Positions 8,054 to 16,914 of a DNA stretch of 64,000 bases are shown here, piece after piece. The notes beneath the pieces are model-generated. The model searched no databases and was not told the origin of the DNA. It was given only the letters and a program-made list of their open reading frames with translations. A program made the translations under genes and the position numbers. Source of the stretch: Tolumonas sp008015085 (GTDB lineage: Bacteria > Pseudomonadota > Gammaproteobacteria > Enterobacterales > Aeromonadaceae); NCBI GenBank assembly GCA_029265125.1, contig JAJUJX010000002.1, positions 248,001 to 312,000 on the forward strand. Reading direction: 5' to 3'. Numbering within the stretch: the first letter of the stretch is position 1; the number at the start of each line of letters is the position of its first letter.

Positions 8054-9487
8054 TTATAATTCTTCACCGTTGGTTTTAATGACATTCTGATACCAGAAGA
8101 AGCTCTTCTTACGGCTACGCGCCTGAGTACCAGTACCATCATCATGTTTATCAACGTAGATAAAACCGTAACGTTTGCGATATTCGCCAGTCGTAAATGA
8201 GACGCAGTCGAGGCAGCCCCATGGGGTATAACCCATCAGATCAACACCATCAAGGGTGACCGCTTTCTTCATCTCTTCGACGTGCGCTTTCAGGTAATCA
8301 ATACGGTAGTCATCGTTGATTTCACCGTTAGCTTCAACTTTATCGATCGCACCGAAACCATTCTCAACAATAAACAGCGGCTTTTGATAACGCTCATAAA
8401 GCACATTCAGTGAATAACGCAGACCTACAGGATCAATTTGCCAGCCCCAATCAGATGCTTTCACATGTGGGTTTTTCACACTGCCTGCGAAACCGGAAAT
8501 CCCGTTACCTGACGAGACCGCATCTGCTTTAACCGCATTTGACATGTAATAACTGAAACCAACGTAATCACAGGTACCTTCTTTCAGGATCTGTTTATCT
8601 TCTGGTTCCATTTTGATGTTATAACCTTTACGTTCCCATTCTTTCAGGGCATATGAAGGGTATTCACCTCGCATATGCACATCGCCAAACAAGAATCGAT
8701 CATGCATGGATTCTTGCGCATACATCATGTCATCCGGATGGCATGAGAATGGATACAATGGCACAAACGAAATCATGCAGCCAATTTTGAAATCAGGGTT
8801 AATTTCATGGCCCAACTTCACCACTTTAGCGCTGGCAACCAGTTCATGGTGAACAACCTGATACATCATTTCTTCAGGGTGTTCATAATCAGTAAAAACA
8901 ACACCAGAACAGCAATAGCCGAATAACGGATATTCATGGTTTTTCTGGTTATTGATTTCGTTAAACGTCATCCAGTATTTCACTTTATTTTTGTAGCGCT
9001 TCATGACCACTTCAGAGTAACGCACGAAGAAATCAATCACTTTACGGTTTGCCCAGCCGCCATACTCTTTAACCAGATGGTTGGGCATTTCAAAGTGAGA
9101 CAAAGTAATAACGGGTTCAATGCCATGTTTCAGCAATTCATCAAACATGTCATCGTAAAACTGCAGACCTGCTTCGTTAGGTTCCAGCTCGTCACCGTGA
9201 GGGAAAATACGCGTCCAGGCAATCGAAGTGCGGAAGCATTTAAACCCCATTTCCGCAAACAGCGCAATATCGCCTTTGAAATGATGGAAGAAGTCGGTTG
9301 CTTCATGGTTCGGGTAATAGGTCCCCTCTTTTACTTCGCCAGTGATGACGCGATCAACTCCATGTGAGCCACCAGATAATACGTCACAGATGCTGGCGCC
9401 TTTGCCGCCTTCATTCCAGCCGCCTTCAACCTGATGCGCTGCAACTGCCCCACCCCATAAAAAATCCTTCGGCAACTGATTCGTCAT
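8054..9487 (-). CDS. 6-phospho-beta-glucosidase (GH1, BglA/AscB type)
   Basis: Hydrolyses phosphorylated beta-glucosides (cellobiose-, salicin- or arbutin-6-phosphate) after PTS uptake. Family 1 landmarks: N-terminal DFLWGGAVAAHQVEGGW, acid/base Glu in MTFNEINNQ (about residue 175), nucleophile Glu in LFIVENGFGAIDK (about 375), and the C-terminal phosphate-binding region with YRKRYGF. Length 477 is normal. The ATG at 9487 is preferred because AGGAAG lies nine bases upstream; the longer frame begins with TTG at 9496. Same strand as, and 65 bp after, a PTS EIIB gene, which supports the phospho-glucoside role. Closest to AscB/BglA; which one is uncertain. Confidence 0.93.
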   Translation of the reverse strand: MTNQLPKDFLWGGAVAAHQVEGGWNEGGKGASICDVLSGGSHGVDRVITGEVKEGTYYPNHEATDFFHHFKGDIALFAEMGFKCFRTSIAWTRIFPHGDELEPNEAGLQFYDDMFDELLKHGIEPVITLSHFEMPNHLVKEYGGWANRKVIDFFVRYSEVVMKRYKNKVKYWMTFNEINNQKNHEYPLFGYCCSGVVFTDYEHPEEMMYQVVHHELVASAKVVKLGHEINPDFKIGCMISFVPLYPFSCHPDDMMYAQESMHDRFLFGDVHMRGEYPSYALKEWERKGYNIKMEPEDKQILKEGTCDYVGFSYYMSNAVKADAVSSGNGISGFAGSVKNPHVKASDWGWQIDPVGLRYSLNVLYERYQKPLFIVENGFGAIDKVEANGEINDDYRIDYLKAHVEEMKKAVTLDGVDLMGYTPWGCLDCVSFTTGEYRKRYGFIYVDKHDDGTGTQARSRKKSFFWYQNVIKTNGEEL

Positions 9488-9552
9488 GATCTTCAACTTC
9501 CTAATGACATAAATTAATAACTAGAACAACGCAATTTTTTGTACAGGCTACA

Positions 9553-9858
9553 CTAGCCCATCATGGCCAGTGCATCTGCGAGAATTTTGTCACCACGCAT
9601 CATGCCGTAATCCATGCTGTTGATGACTGCAATCGGTTTGCCTGCGGCATCAGCCTTTTTCTTGAATTCTTCAAATTTATATTTGATTTGAGGCCCCAGC
9701 AGACAGCAATCATACTTAGGCAATGTGTTATCGAATTCTTCCATCGCGACAGCAATAATTTCGGCTTCAATGCCTTTCTGAGCAGCCGCTTGCTTCATCT
9801 TGTTTACTACCATGCTGGTAGACATACCTGCTGCACAGCAAAGAAATATTTTTTTCAT
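9553..9858 (-). CDS. PTS cellobiose/lactose-family EIIB component
   Basis: Phosphocarrier domain that passes phosphate from EIIA to the sugar bound by EIIC. The active-site Cys lies in the P-loop LCCAAGMSTS (Cys8 by comparison with ChbB/CelA). Length 101 is right for a free-standing EIIB. First gene before the GH1 hydrolase on the minus strand, so the pair probably handles a phosphorylated beta-glucoside. Odd: no EIIC permease or EIIA is present within the window, so the protein must use subunits encoded elsewhere. A LacI-type operator lies upstream. Confidence 0.92.
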   Translation of the reverse strand: MKKIFLCCAAGMSTSMVVNKMKQAAAQKGIEAEIIAVAMEEFDNTLPKYDCCLLGPQIKYKFEEFKKKADAAGKPIAVINSMDYGMMRGDKILADALAMMG

Positions 9859-9916
9859 CTCAGCATCCTTAATATACCAACGCAGACTACGCGATTGAGT
9901 TAATCATACAACATAA

Positions 9917-9943
9917 GGAAACCGGTTGCAGTAACCGGTTTCA
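9917..9943 (-). promoter_or_regulatory. Double LacI-family (AscG-like) operator upstream of EIIB-GH1
   Basis: Two overlapping 14-bp sites, GGAAACCGGTTGCA (9917-9930) and AGTAACCGGTTTCA (9930-9943), each match 12 of 14 bases of the E. coli AscG consensus TGAAACCGGTTTCA. Their CCGG centres are 13 bp apart. Together they also form a perfect 10-bp hairpin (9918-9927 with 9933-9942). The site is 59 bp before the EIIB start codon. No LacI-family gene is in the window. Confidence 0.55.
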
Positions 9944-9957
9944 TTTATTTGAAGCAG

Positions 9958-9983
9958 ATCCCAAGAATGCAATCTGTTGGGAT
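9958..9983 (-). other. Second inverted repeat in the EIIB leader
   Basis: Arms ATCCCAA (9958-9964) and TTGGGAT (9977-9983) around a 12-base loop. It lies just upstream of the AscG-like operator in the transcript direction of the EIIB gene. Could be part of the promoter region or a leader structure; no RAT-type antiterminator sequence was recognised. Confidence 0.3.
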
Positions 9984-10133
9984 AAAATAACTAAGCTAAC
10001 TTCTGTGTGCAAAAGTGTTGTGATTGCCTCCACATCTTAAAAACTCAAATGTAGCCTTTGGTGTACCAAACGCTGAGCTGTATCTATGCTCATGAGAAAC
10101 AATTCTTATTAACAAATGTTGAGGCTATGCTTG

Positions 10134-13100
10134 ATGTTCAACACCTCACGTAATCGATTTATTTTATTAGCGTTAAGTTGTTACTTCATTCTGGCGCTTG
10201 CCTGGATTTTTTTATCGGATCGGGTTCTGATTTTGCTAACTGATCAGGATACGATTGTGGAACTCTCTACACTGAAAGGCATTTTTTTCGTTTGTACTTC
10301 ATCCGTAGTTCTTTTTTTTGTGCTACGTGCGGTCCCATCCGAAGTACAAATAAACCAGCAACCCAGCACAGATAATTTATTATTTTCAAGTATTATTTTC
10401 GGCAACCAGTCCCGCTGGCTGATATATGGTTTCGCAGTCATTATTTCTTCCATCATGGTTATCATACGGCTTTATATTCCAGTGGATATTACTACCCGAC
10501 CGTTAATGATATTTTTTATGCTACCGATAATATTAAGTGCTCTTATCGGGGGGATCGGGCCTGGATTAGTTTCAACACTCATTTCAGCTCTAGGGATAGC
10601 GATCTTCGCTAATCCGCCTCTTTATTCTCTTGTTACACCAACTTATGTGCAGCTTCAGTGGGCATTTTTAGTTGTTAATGGTTTTGCTGTAAGCATTCTC
10701 AGTGCTTTGCTGCATCGTGCCATTACAAAACAAATGTTTGATCGTCATTTTCTTGATTCAATAATAAGTGGAACTTCAGACGCTGTTTTTATAAAGGATT
10801 CTAATGGGAAATACATATTAGCTAATACCGCGGCGGCTGACTTCGTAGGAAAAACACCAACCCAATTGCTTGGGGAATCTGATTTTTCATTATTTACAGA
10901 AGAATCGGCGCTTGAGCTTAAAGCAAAAGATCAGGAGATAATGAACTCTCATCATGTTCATACACATGTTGAACAATTGGTTGCAAAAAATGGAAATAAA
11001 TATACTTTCCTAGTGACCAAGGGACCGGTTTTTGATTTGCATGGTAATGTTTTTGGTTTATTTGGTATTTCCCGTGATATTACTGAATTACAAAAAATAT
11101 CAATTCAACTAAAAAACAGTGAGGAACGCCTTAATCTTGTTATTGATGCTATCAGTGATGGTGTATGGGATTGGGATGTTAAAACGGGACACGTATATCG
11201 TTCACCACGTTACTATGAGGTTATTGATGCTTTACCTGAGCAAGACACTCATGATTTTTCTTTTTTTGAAAAACTAATTCATCCCTGTGATTATCAGTAT
11301 GTAATTCAAAGCATCAATGACCACCTTAATGGGAAATCATCATCTATTGATATCTCATTTCGCCTGATAACTTTATCCGGCCATAATAAAAATGTTAGAG
11401 TTAATGGTAAAGTTGTGGGGAGAAATGAACAAAATAAACCAATTAGAGTTATTGGCTCTCTTACTGATATTACAGAACATGAAAAATTGCTCGATGAACA
11501 CAGATTAATCATTCATGAAGCTGGTGATGCAATTTGGATCGCAGACTCCAAAAGACATATTATTTTCGCAAATCCGGCAGCTTGTGAATTATCTGGTTAT
11601 CCGTTTGATAAAATATCTAAATTGCTTGTAGACGATCTGACACCTGAACAAAGTAGAAATAACATTATTCCTTTCTTTGCTCGGCTTGATTCAGAAATAC
11701 ATGTTCGAGATGAATGGCCTTTATTAAAGTCAGATGGTTCAATTCTTACTGTCGAATTAACTGCTGTCAAAATGCAAGACGGTCGTTACATGGCTTTTGG
11801 TCGGGATCGAACAGAGCAGATTCTTGCCATGCAACAGTTAGCTGAAAACGAGCAGAAACTTGAACGTGTAATTGAAGGCTCAGATCAAGGGTATTGGGAT
11901 TGGAATTTACAAACTAATCAATTTCAAGTCAGTGCACGGTGGGAAACCATGCTAGGTTATGAACCAGGAGAAATGGATGTATCATTGGAGCATTGGCCTG
12001 ATATTGTTCATCCTGATGACTTGAAGGTGGCAATGACATCAATACAACAGCATCTGAATGGCTTAATTCCAACCCATTCAGTTGAATTACGTTGCCGCAC
12101 AAAATCAGGTGGCTGGCGCTGGATCTATTCTACTGGTCGGGTTGTGAAGTGGGATGAGAATGGTAATCCGTTGATTATGTCAGGTACACATACCGACATA
12201 ACCGATCGAAAAATTTTTGAAAAAATGCAAAAAGAAAGCTCTATAGTTTTCGATAATAGCGAAGAAGGAATCATATTAATTAATGCAGCAAAAAATATTA
12301 CTAAAGTCAATGCTGCCTTTACCCATATTACTGGCTATACACCCGAAGATGTAATTGGAAAATCTGTAAAAATGATTGCATCAGAGCACTACAGTCATCC
12401 TTTTTATACAGATATGTGGGCTTCTTTACATCAGCATGATTTTTGGCGCGGTGAATTATGGAATAGACGTAAAAATGAAGAGTTGTATGCCATATTGCTG
12501 TCAATGTCTATCATTCGCGATGCACAAGGGAAAATAGAATATTATGTTGGAATGTTCTCTGATATTACTCAGTTAAAAACTCATGAACATGAACTTGATC
12601 GAGTGGCTAATTATGACTCTTTGACTGGTCTGCCTAATAGACGACTACTATCAGACCGGCTACAGCAAGCAATTAATCGCTCTGCCCGTAAAAATACATC
12701 TTGTGCCGTTTGTGTATTCGATCTTGATGGTTTTAAATCTATAAATGACAGATACGGACACACTATCGGTGATCTGTTATTAGTTGGTATTGCTGATAAT
12801 CTAAAAATGGTATTGCGTCCTGATGATACCTTGGCAAGGTTAGGTGGTGATGAATTCGTTATTTTGCTTCCAGAAATATCATCTCAGGATGATTGCATTA
12901 TAATACTCGAACGCATTCTTTCCGCTATTAATCAGAACGTACAATGTAAAGACAATATGATATTAGCTTCTGCAAGTATGGGCGTTAGTTTATACCCCGA
13001 TGATAATGCGGATCCTGATACATTACTCCGCCATGCTGATCAAGCCATGTATCAGGCAAAAGAAGCAGGAAAAAACAGATATCAACTTTTTGATCCAGAA

Positions 13101-13913
13101 AAGGATCTGACGGCGCAAAGACATCGGAATCAACTTGAAATACTACATGCAGCTTTAATGCAAAATGAATTTACTCTCTATTATCAACCAAAAGTTAATT
13201 TTTCCAGCAGTGTTATTACTGGAGCCGAGGCTTTAATTCGATGGCAACATCCTGAACGGGGTATTATTCCCCCCTCCGAATTTCTTCCTCATATTCATAG
13301 TAGCAACCTCGAGATAGTTTTCGGTGAATGGGTGATAAATTCTGCTATAGCGCAAGCAGAGGTATGGCATCAAGAGGGGCTGAAAATTAGCATCAGCATT
13401 AATGTCAGCGCAAATCATCTTTTGAAGCCAGGGTTTCATGACTTTTTACGCACAACATTAATAAAACACCCTAATGTTCCTCCTTCTTATATCGAGTTAG
13501 AAATTTTGGAATCAGCAGCAATTACTGATTTAGAACAAGCAGTATCTATTCTGCATGAATGTCGTAAATTAGGTATTCATTTTGCACTGGATGATTTTGG
13601 TACGGGGTATTCGTCACTTACGTACCTGCGTAGATTGCCTGTAGATACACTGAAAATCGATCAGAGTTTTGTGCGTGATATGTTGGAAGACAGTGAGGAT
13701 TTAAGTATCGTCCGAAGTGTTATCCAGCTAGCTTCTGTTTTTGGGAAACAAGTGATTGCTGAAGGTGTTGAATCACTTGCTCATTGTTATAAATTAGAAC
13801 AGCTGGGATGTAGCAATGTTCAGGGATACGGAATAGCGAAACCAATGAATGCTACTGTGCTCCCGGAATGGTGTAAAACCTGGCCTCAGACCGCATCACT
13901 GCATAAAAATTAA
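10134..13913 (+). CDS. Membrane-anchored multi-PAS GGDEF-EAL protein
   Basis: Likely controls cyclic-di-GMP. Order in 1259 residues: several N-terminal membrane helices including a KdpD-like (DUF4118-type) segment at about 115-190, then five PAS domains starting near 205, 336, 458, 579 and 704, GGDEF at about 822-990 with an intact RLGGDEFVILLP near 900, and EAL at about 1000-1250 with EALIRW near 1030 and later DDFGTGYSSL. Both catalytic signatures are intact, so it may make or break c-di-GMP; the direction cannot be told. PAS 2 and 4 share the DGVWDWD/QGYWDWN form of PAS_3 domains. The ATG at 10134 follows TTGAGG; one at 10116 is an alternative. The gene is more AT-rich than its neighbours. 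Confidence 0.9.
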   Translation: MFNTSRNRFILLALSCYFILALAWIFLSDRVLILLTDQDTIVELSTLKGIFFVCTSSVVLFFVLRAVPSEVQINQQPSTDNLLFSSIIFGNQSRWLIYGFAVIISSIMVIIRLYIPVDITTRPLMIFFMLPIILSALIGGIGPGLVSTLISALGIAIFANPPLYSLVTPTYVQLQWAFLVVNGFAVSILSALLHRAITKQMFDRHFLDSIISGTSDAVFIKDSNGKYILANTAAADFVGKTPTQLLGESDFSLFTEESALELKAKDQEIMNSHHVHTHVEQLVAKNGNKYTFLVTKGPVFDLHGNVFGLFGISRDITELQKISIQLKNSEERLNLVIDAISDGVWDWDVKTGHVYRSPRYYEVIDALPEQDTHDFSFFEKLIHPCDYQYVIQSINDHLNGKSSSIDISFRLITLSGHNKNVRVNGKVVGRNEQNKPIRVIGSLTDITEHEKLLDEHRLIIHEAGDAIWIADSKRHIIFANPAACELSGYPFDKISKLLVDDLTPEQSRNNIIPFFARLDSEIHVRDEWPLLKSDGSILTVELTAVKMQDGRYMAFGRDRTEQILAMQQLAENEQKLERVIEGSDQGYWDWNLQTNQFQVSARWETMLGYEPGEMDVSLEHWPDIVHPDDLKVAMTSIQQHLNGLIPTHSVELRCRTKSGGWRWIYSTGRVVKWDENGNPLIMSGTHTDITDRKIFEKMQKESSIVFDNSEEGIILINAAKNITKVNAAFTHITGYTPEDVIGKSVKMIASEHYSHPFYTDMWASLHQHDFWRGELWNRRKNEELYAILLSMSIIRDAQGKIEYYVGMFSDITQLKTHEHELDRVANYDSLTGLPNRRLLSDRLQQAINRSARKNTSCAVCVFDLDGFKSINDRYGHTIGDLLLVGIADNLKMVLRPDDTLARLGGDEFVILLPEISSQDDCIIILERILSAINQNVQCKDNMILASASMGVSLYPDDNADPDTLLRHADQAMYQAKEAGKNRYQLFDPEKDLTAQRHRNQLEILHAALMQNEFTLYYQPKVNFSSSVITGAEALIRWQHPERGIIPPSEFLPHIHSSNLEIVFGEWVINSAIAQAEVWHQEGLKISISINVSANHLLKPGFHDFLRTTLIKHPNVPPSYIELEILESAAITDLEQAVSILHECRKLGIHFALDDFGTGYSSLTYLRRLPVDTLKIDQSFVRDMLEDSEDLSIVRSVIQLASVFGKQVIAEGVESLAHCYKLEQLGCSNVQGYGIAKPMNATVLPEWCKTWPQTASLHKN

Positions 13914-13931
13914 CCCGGCATTTCGCCGGGT
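13913..13931 (-). terminator. Terminator shared by the GGDEF-EAL and 33-aa genes
   Basis: Stem ACCCGGC (13913-13919) and GCCGGGT (13925-13931) with a 5-base loop. On the minus strand it is followed by TAATTTTTA, so it best terminates the 33-residue gene. On the plus strand it directly follows the GGDEF-EAL stop but lacks a T-run. Confidence 0.55.
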
Positions 13932-13947
13932 AGTTACAACTCAAATA

Positions 13948-14049
13948 TTATTGAGGATGTTTTTTCTCACGTTTCACAGCGCGTTTTTCTTTCTGAGTCA
14001 ACGCTGGTTTTTTCTTCGATTCTTTATTACTTTGCCAAATTTTGCCCAT
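13948..14049 (-). CDS. Lys/Arg-rich 33-aa peptide
   Basis: A 33-codon frame beginning MGKIWQSNKESKKKP and ending KREKKHPQ, with about 13 Lys/Arg. The ATG has an excellent ribosome site, AGGAG six bases upstream, and a T-tailed hairpin follows the stop, so expression is likely. Such highly basic, short, disordered peptides often bind RNA, DNA or ribosomes, but I do not recognise a named family. It stands alone between the convergent GGDEF-EAL gene and the divergent yqhA. Confidence 0.65.
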   Translation of the reverse strand: MGKIWQSNKESKKKPALTQKEKRAVKREKKHPQ

Positions 14050-14235
14050 ACCTTGCTCCTTTTTACCGTCAGAAACACCATATGCTTATTAAGTATAGAT
14101 CCTGATACAGCACTGCAAACTTTACTTATGCTGTTCTATGCAGATAGCTATCATCAACGGCACGATTCAGAGTTGACCGGACACCCCTCATCGACGAAAC
14201 TAACATCATTGTTAACATATTCATTACAAACTGAT

Positions 14236-14739
14236 ATGGAACGTTTTATTGAACGCTTGATGTATTCTGCCCGTTGGATCATGGCTCCGATTTATCTGGG
14301 GTTGAGTCTTGCGCTGATTGCTCTTGGCGTTAAGTTTTTTCAGGAAATTTTTCATGTATTCAGCGTGATTATCTCGATGAAAGAGGTTGAGCTGATTCTG
14401 GTAATTTTATCCCTGATTGACATTTCACTGGTGGGTGGTTTGATTGTGATGGTGATGTATTCCGGTTATGAAAACTTTGTCTCCCGGTTAGACCTGGATG
14501 ATCACGATGACAAACTTAGTTGGTTGGGAAAACTTGATTCTGGCTCCCTGAAAAATAAGGTGGCAGCATCAATAGTTGCTATATCGTCTATCCATTTATT
14601 GAAAGTATTTATGAATACTGAAAATATCGCCGACGACAAAATTAAGTGGTATCTGCTGATCCACATTACATTTGTATTATCGGCATTTGCAATGGGATAC
14701 CTTGATAAGCTTTTGCGGGATAAAGACGCTACACATTAA
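14236..14739 (+). CDS. yqhA: UPF0114 family membrane protein YqhA
   Basis: Small inner-membrane protein of unknown function with about four hydrophobic segments. The start MERFIERLMYSARWIMAPIY is the hallmark of the family, and length (167) agrees with E. coli YqhA (164). The frame is open much further upstream (from 13849, inside the previous gene), but the family N-terminus fixes the start at 14236, although the ribosome site is weak. A bidirectional terminator follows. Confidence 0.88.
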   Translation: MERFIERLMYSARWIMAPIYLGLSLALIALGVKFFQEIFHVFSVIISMKEVELILVILSLIDISLVGGLIVMVMYSGYENFVSRLDLDDHDDKLSWLGKLDSGSLKNKVAASIVAISSIHLLKVFMNTENIADDKIKWYLLIHITFVLSAFAMGYLDKLLRDKDATH

Positions 14740-14743
14740 AACA

Positions 14744-14772
14744 AAAAGGCCCGATATTCTCTTGGGCCTTTT
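14744..14772. terminator. Bidirectional terminator, yqhA / fsr
   Basis: Stem AAAAGGCCC (14744-14752) and GGGCCTTTT (14764-14772) with an 11-base loop, between two convergent genes. Confidence 0.85.
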
Positions 14773-14784
14773 CAAAAATGCAAA

Positions 14785-15984
14785 TTAGCTATTAGCGGTC
14801 TTCAGTGTTGGCAGCAATACCGTGATGATCCCCATCAATGGCAGCCAGCCGCACAGGTGATAGACATATTCAATGCCGTAGTGGTCTGCCAACTGGCCAA
14901 TCAATGCCGCTCCGATCCCGGCAATTCCGAATGCGAATCCGAAGAAAAGACCAGAAATAGTGCCGACACGACCCGGCACCAACTCCTGTGCATACACAAG
15001 AATAGCTGAAAATGCAGATGCCAGAATGAACCCAATAATGAATGATAAGACTGATGTCCAGAACAGATCTGCATAAGGTAATGTCATTGTGAATGGTGCG
15101 ACACCCAAGATAGAAAACCAGATCACTCGTTTACGGCCAATCCGATCCCCTATCGGACCGCCTAAGACAGTCCCGGCGGCAACGGCAAACAAAAATATAA
15201 ATAAGTGATACTGCGCATTCTGTGCATTTAATCCAAAATGATGCATTAAATAAAAGGTGTAATAGTTTGTCAGGCTCGCCAGATACAAATATTTTGATGT
15301 GATCAATAAGAGCAATATACCCAGAATGGTGACTATTCTGCCTTTCGATAAAACCGATACTTTGGTGATTGGCTGACCTTTCTGCACCCGATGTTGCGCC
15401 CGGTACCAATTACCGATGCGCCATAAGATAAACATTGCCAGCAAAGCCGCCAGAGAAAACCAGGCTAGGCTACCCTGTCCGAATGGAAAAATGATAGCGG
15501 CCGCGAGTAATGGCCCCGTTGCAGTTCCTGCGTTACCACCAACCTGAAAAATCGATTGAGCTAAGCCATGTTTCCCGCCTGAAGCCATACGGGCCACGCG
15601 TGATGATTCCGGATGGAAAATGGAGGATCCTAATCCCACCATAGCTGCAGCCAGCAATAACAATGGGAAAGTATTCGCCTGACTTAACAGCAATAATCCC
15701 GCGCAGGTTGATCCCATGCCAACCACTAATGAATAAGGCTTAGGATGTTTATCAGTATAAAATCCGACCATGGGTTGTAACACTGATGCTGTTAATTGAT
15801 AAGTCAGTGTCAACAGGCCAATTTGTGTGAAATTAAGATCATAATTGCCTTTCAGCAGTGGATATATCGCAAAAATCAGCGACTGCAGCATGTCATTCAG
15901 GAAATGAGACATGCTTATTTGTCCTAAGATCTGGAAACGGGTATCACTGACTTTAGACTGGATGAGAGGTTCTGAATCTTCCAT
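14785..15984 (-). CDS. fsr: MFS efflux transporter, fosmidomycin-resistance (Fsr) type
   Basis: Twelve-helix proton antiporter of the inner membrane, 399 residues (E. coli Fsr 406). The family stretch GQISMSHFLNDMLQSLIFAI is at about 21-40, followed by YPLLKGNYDLNFTQIGLLTL and the FHPESSRVARMASGG loop. Exports fosmidomycin in E. coli; the natural substrate is unknown. An AraC-type regulator gene ends 51 bp upstream on the same strand and is probably co-transcribed, so the two may form a regulator-pump unit. Confidence 0.88.
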   Translation of the reverse strand: MEDSEPLIQSKVSDTRFQILGQISMSHFLNDMLQSLIFAIYPLLKGNYDLNFTQIGLLTLTYQLTASVLQPMVGFYTDKHPKPYSLVVGMGSTCAGLLLLSQANTFPLLLLAAAMVGLGSSIFHPESSRVARMASGGKHGLAQSIFQVGGNAGTATGPLLAAAIIFPFGQGSLAWFSLAALLAMFILWRIGNWYRAQHRVQKGQPITKVSVLSKGRIVTILGILLLLITSKYLYLASLTNYYTFYLMHHFGLNAQNAQYHLFIFLFAVAAGTVLGGPIGDRIGRKRVIWFSILGVAPFTMTLPYADLFWTSVLSFIIGFILASAFSAILVYAQELVPGRVGTISGLFFGFAFGIAGIGAALIGQLADHYGIEYVYHLCGWLPLMGIITVLLPTLKTANS

Positions 15985-16035
15985 AAGGTAACCGGATTAG
16001 CTATATATTGGTGAGACTGGTTCAGCAGTGTACTG

Positions 16036-16857
16036 TCAAATCGTTACAGGGTCTCTTTTTTGTTTTTCCCGAACCATTGTTGGCACAAAACCGAAGTTTT
16101 TCCGGAAGCGGGATGCAAACTTAGATTGTGAACTATAACCAACATCCTGTGCTATCTGAGCAACACTTCGATCGGTTGACTGTAACATTGTCAAGGCTGT
16201 GTTCATCCGCACTTCAACTAATAATTCGCTCAAAGAGCAGTTTTCTCCGTTCAATCGTCGTCGTAGTGTTGCTTCACTCATCGCCATGATGTTGGCGACA
16301 TGAGGTGCAGTCCAATTTTCTGACGGATCGGTATTTATTAAATGTCTGATCTTTGAAGAAACCGAAACAGTTTCCTGAATCCGAAAAGTGACTCCCAGAT
16401 ATGATAACCACAGTAAAGTTTCTGTTATCTGATTTTTAGCAATATTATCGGGAAAGTCATCAGGGCAAGATAATGCCTGGACTGTCCGTGTTATTGCTTG
16501 CTGAAACGCAGTGGGTATCTGTTTTATTGGCCATAAACAGCCAGAGTGCGGCTTGTTAATTACGAATATCTCTGGGTGTTCAACCATTAGAGCATTATCC
16601 CAGGTAATCCATCCTGCTTCATAGTCATGGGTATCAGAAGCCTGATTGGTAACATGAATTGTTTGCCCGCCATCAACGACCAGAAATTCACCTGCGTTGA
16701 CCTGATATTGTCGATTGTTGCACTGCAAATGCTTCGTGCCTTTGATTACCCAGATTAATACTGGCTGGTCAAAATGCCGGAGAAATCCCAGCGTATTTCG
16801 CTGGATAATATGAGCAGTAGTACCAATACCATCCCGGGTTGTAATTGTTCTTTTCAT
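16036..16857 (-). CDS. AraC-family transcriptional regulator
   Basis: A 273-residue regulator with an N-terminal cupin-like ligand domain (about 25-105) and a C-terminal double helix-turn-helix. HTH 1 is around APHVANIMAMSEATLRRRL, and HTH 2 around SVAQIAQDVGYSSQSKFAS, followed by the usual FRKNFGFVPTMVR. It precedes fsr by 51 bp in the same direction, so fsr is its most likely target. Effector unknown. Confidence 0.88.
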   Translation of the reverse strand: MKRTITTRDGIGTTAHIIQRNTLGFLRHFDQPVLIWVIKGTKHLQCNNRQYQVNAGEFLVVDGGQTIHVTNQASDTHDYEAGWITWDNALMVEHPEIFVINKPHSGCLWPIKQIPTAFQQAITRTVQALSCPDDFPDNIAKNQITETLLWLSYLGVTFRIQETVSVSSKIRHLINTDPSENWTAPHVANIMAMSEATLRRRLNGENCSLSELLVEVRMNTALTMLQSTDRSVAQIAQDVGYSSQSKFASRFRKNFGFVPTMVREKQKRDPVTI

Positions 16858-16880
16858 TCAATATTTGGACCATACAATAA

Positions 16881-16908
16881 TCGCCATAGCCTGTTTCAGC
16901 TATGGCGA
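16881..16908 (-). terminator. Terminator after the PEBP-family gene
   Basis: Perfect 10-bp stem TCGCCATAGC (16881-16890) and GCTATGGCGA (16899-16908), directly after the stop of the minus-strand PEBP gene; TTATTGT follows on that strand. Confidence 0.7.
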
Positions 16909-16914
16909 GAGTTT

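Noticed and set aside
9918..9942. Intrinsic terminator at the 10-bp hairpin
   Set aside because: No gene ends nearby on either strand and no T-run follows; the double operator reading explains the symmetry better.
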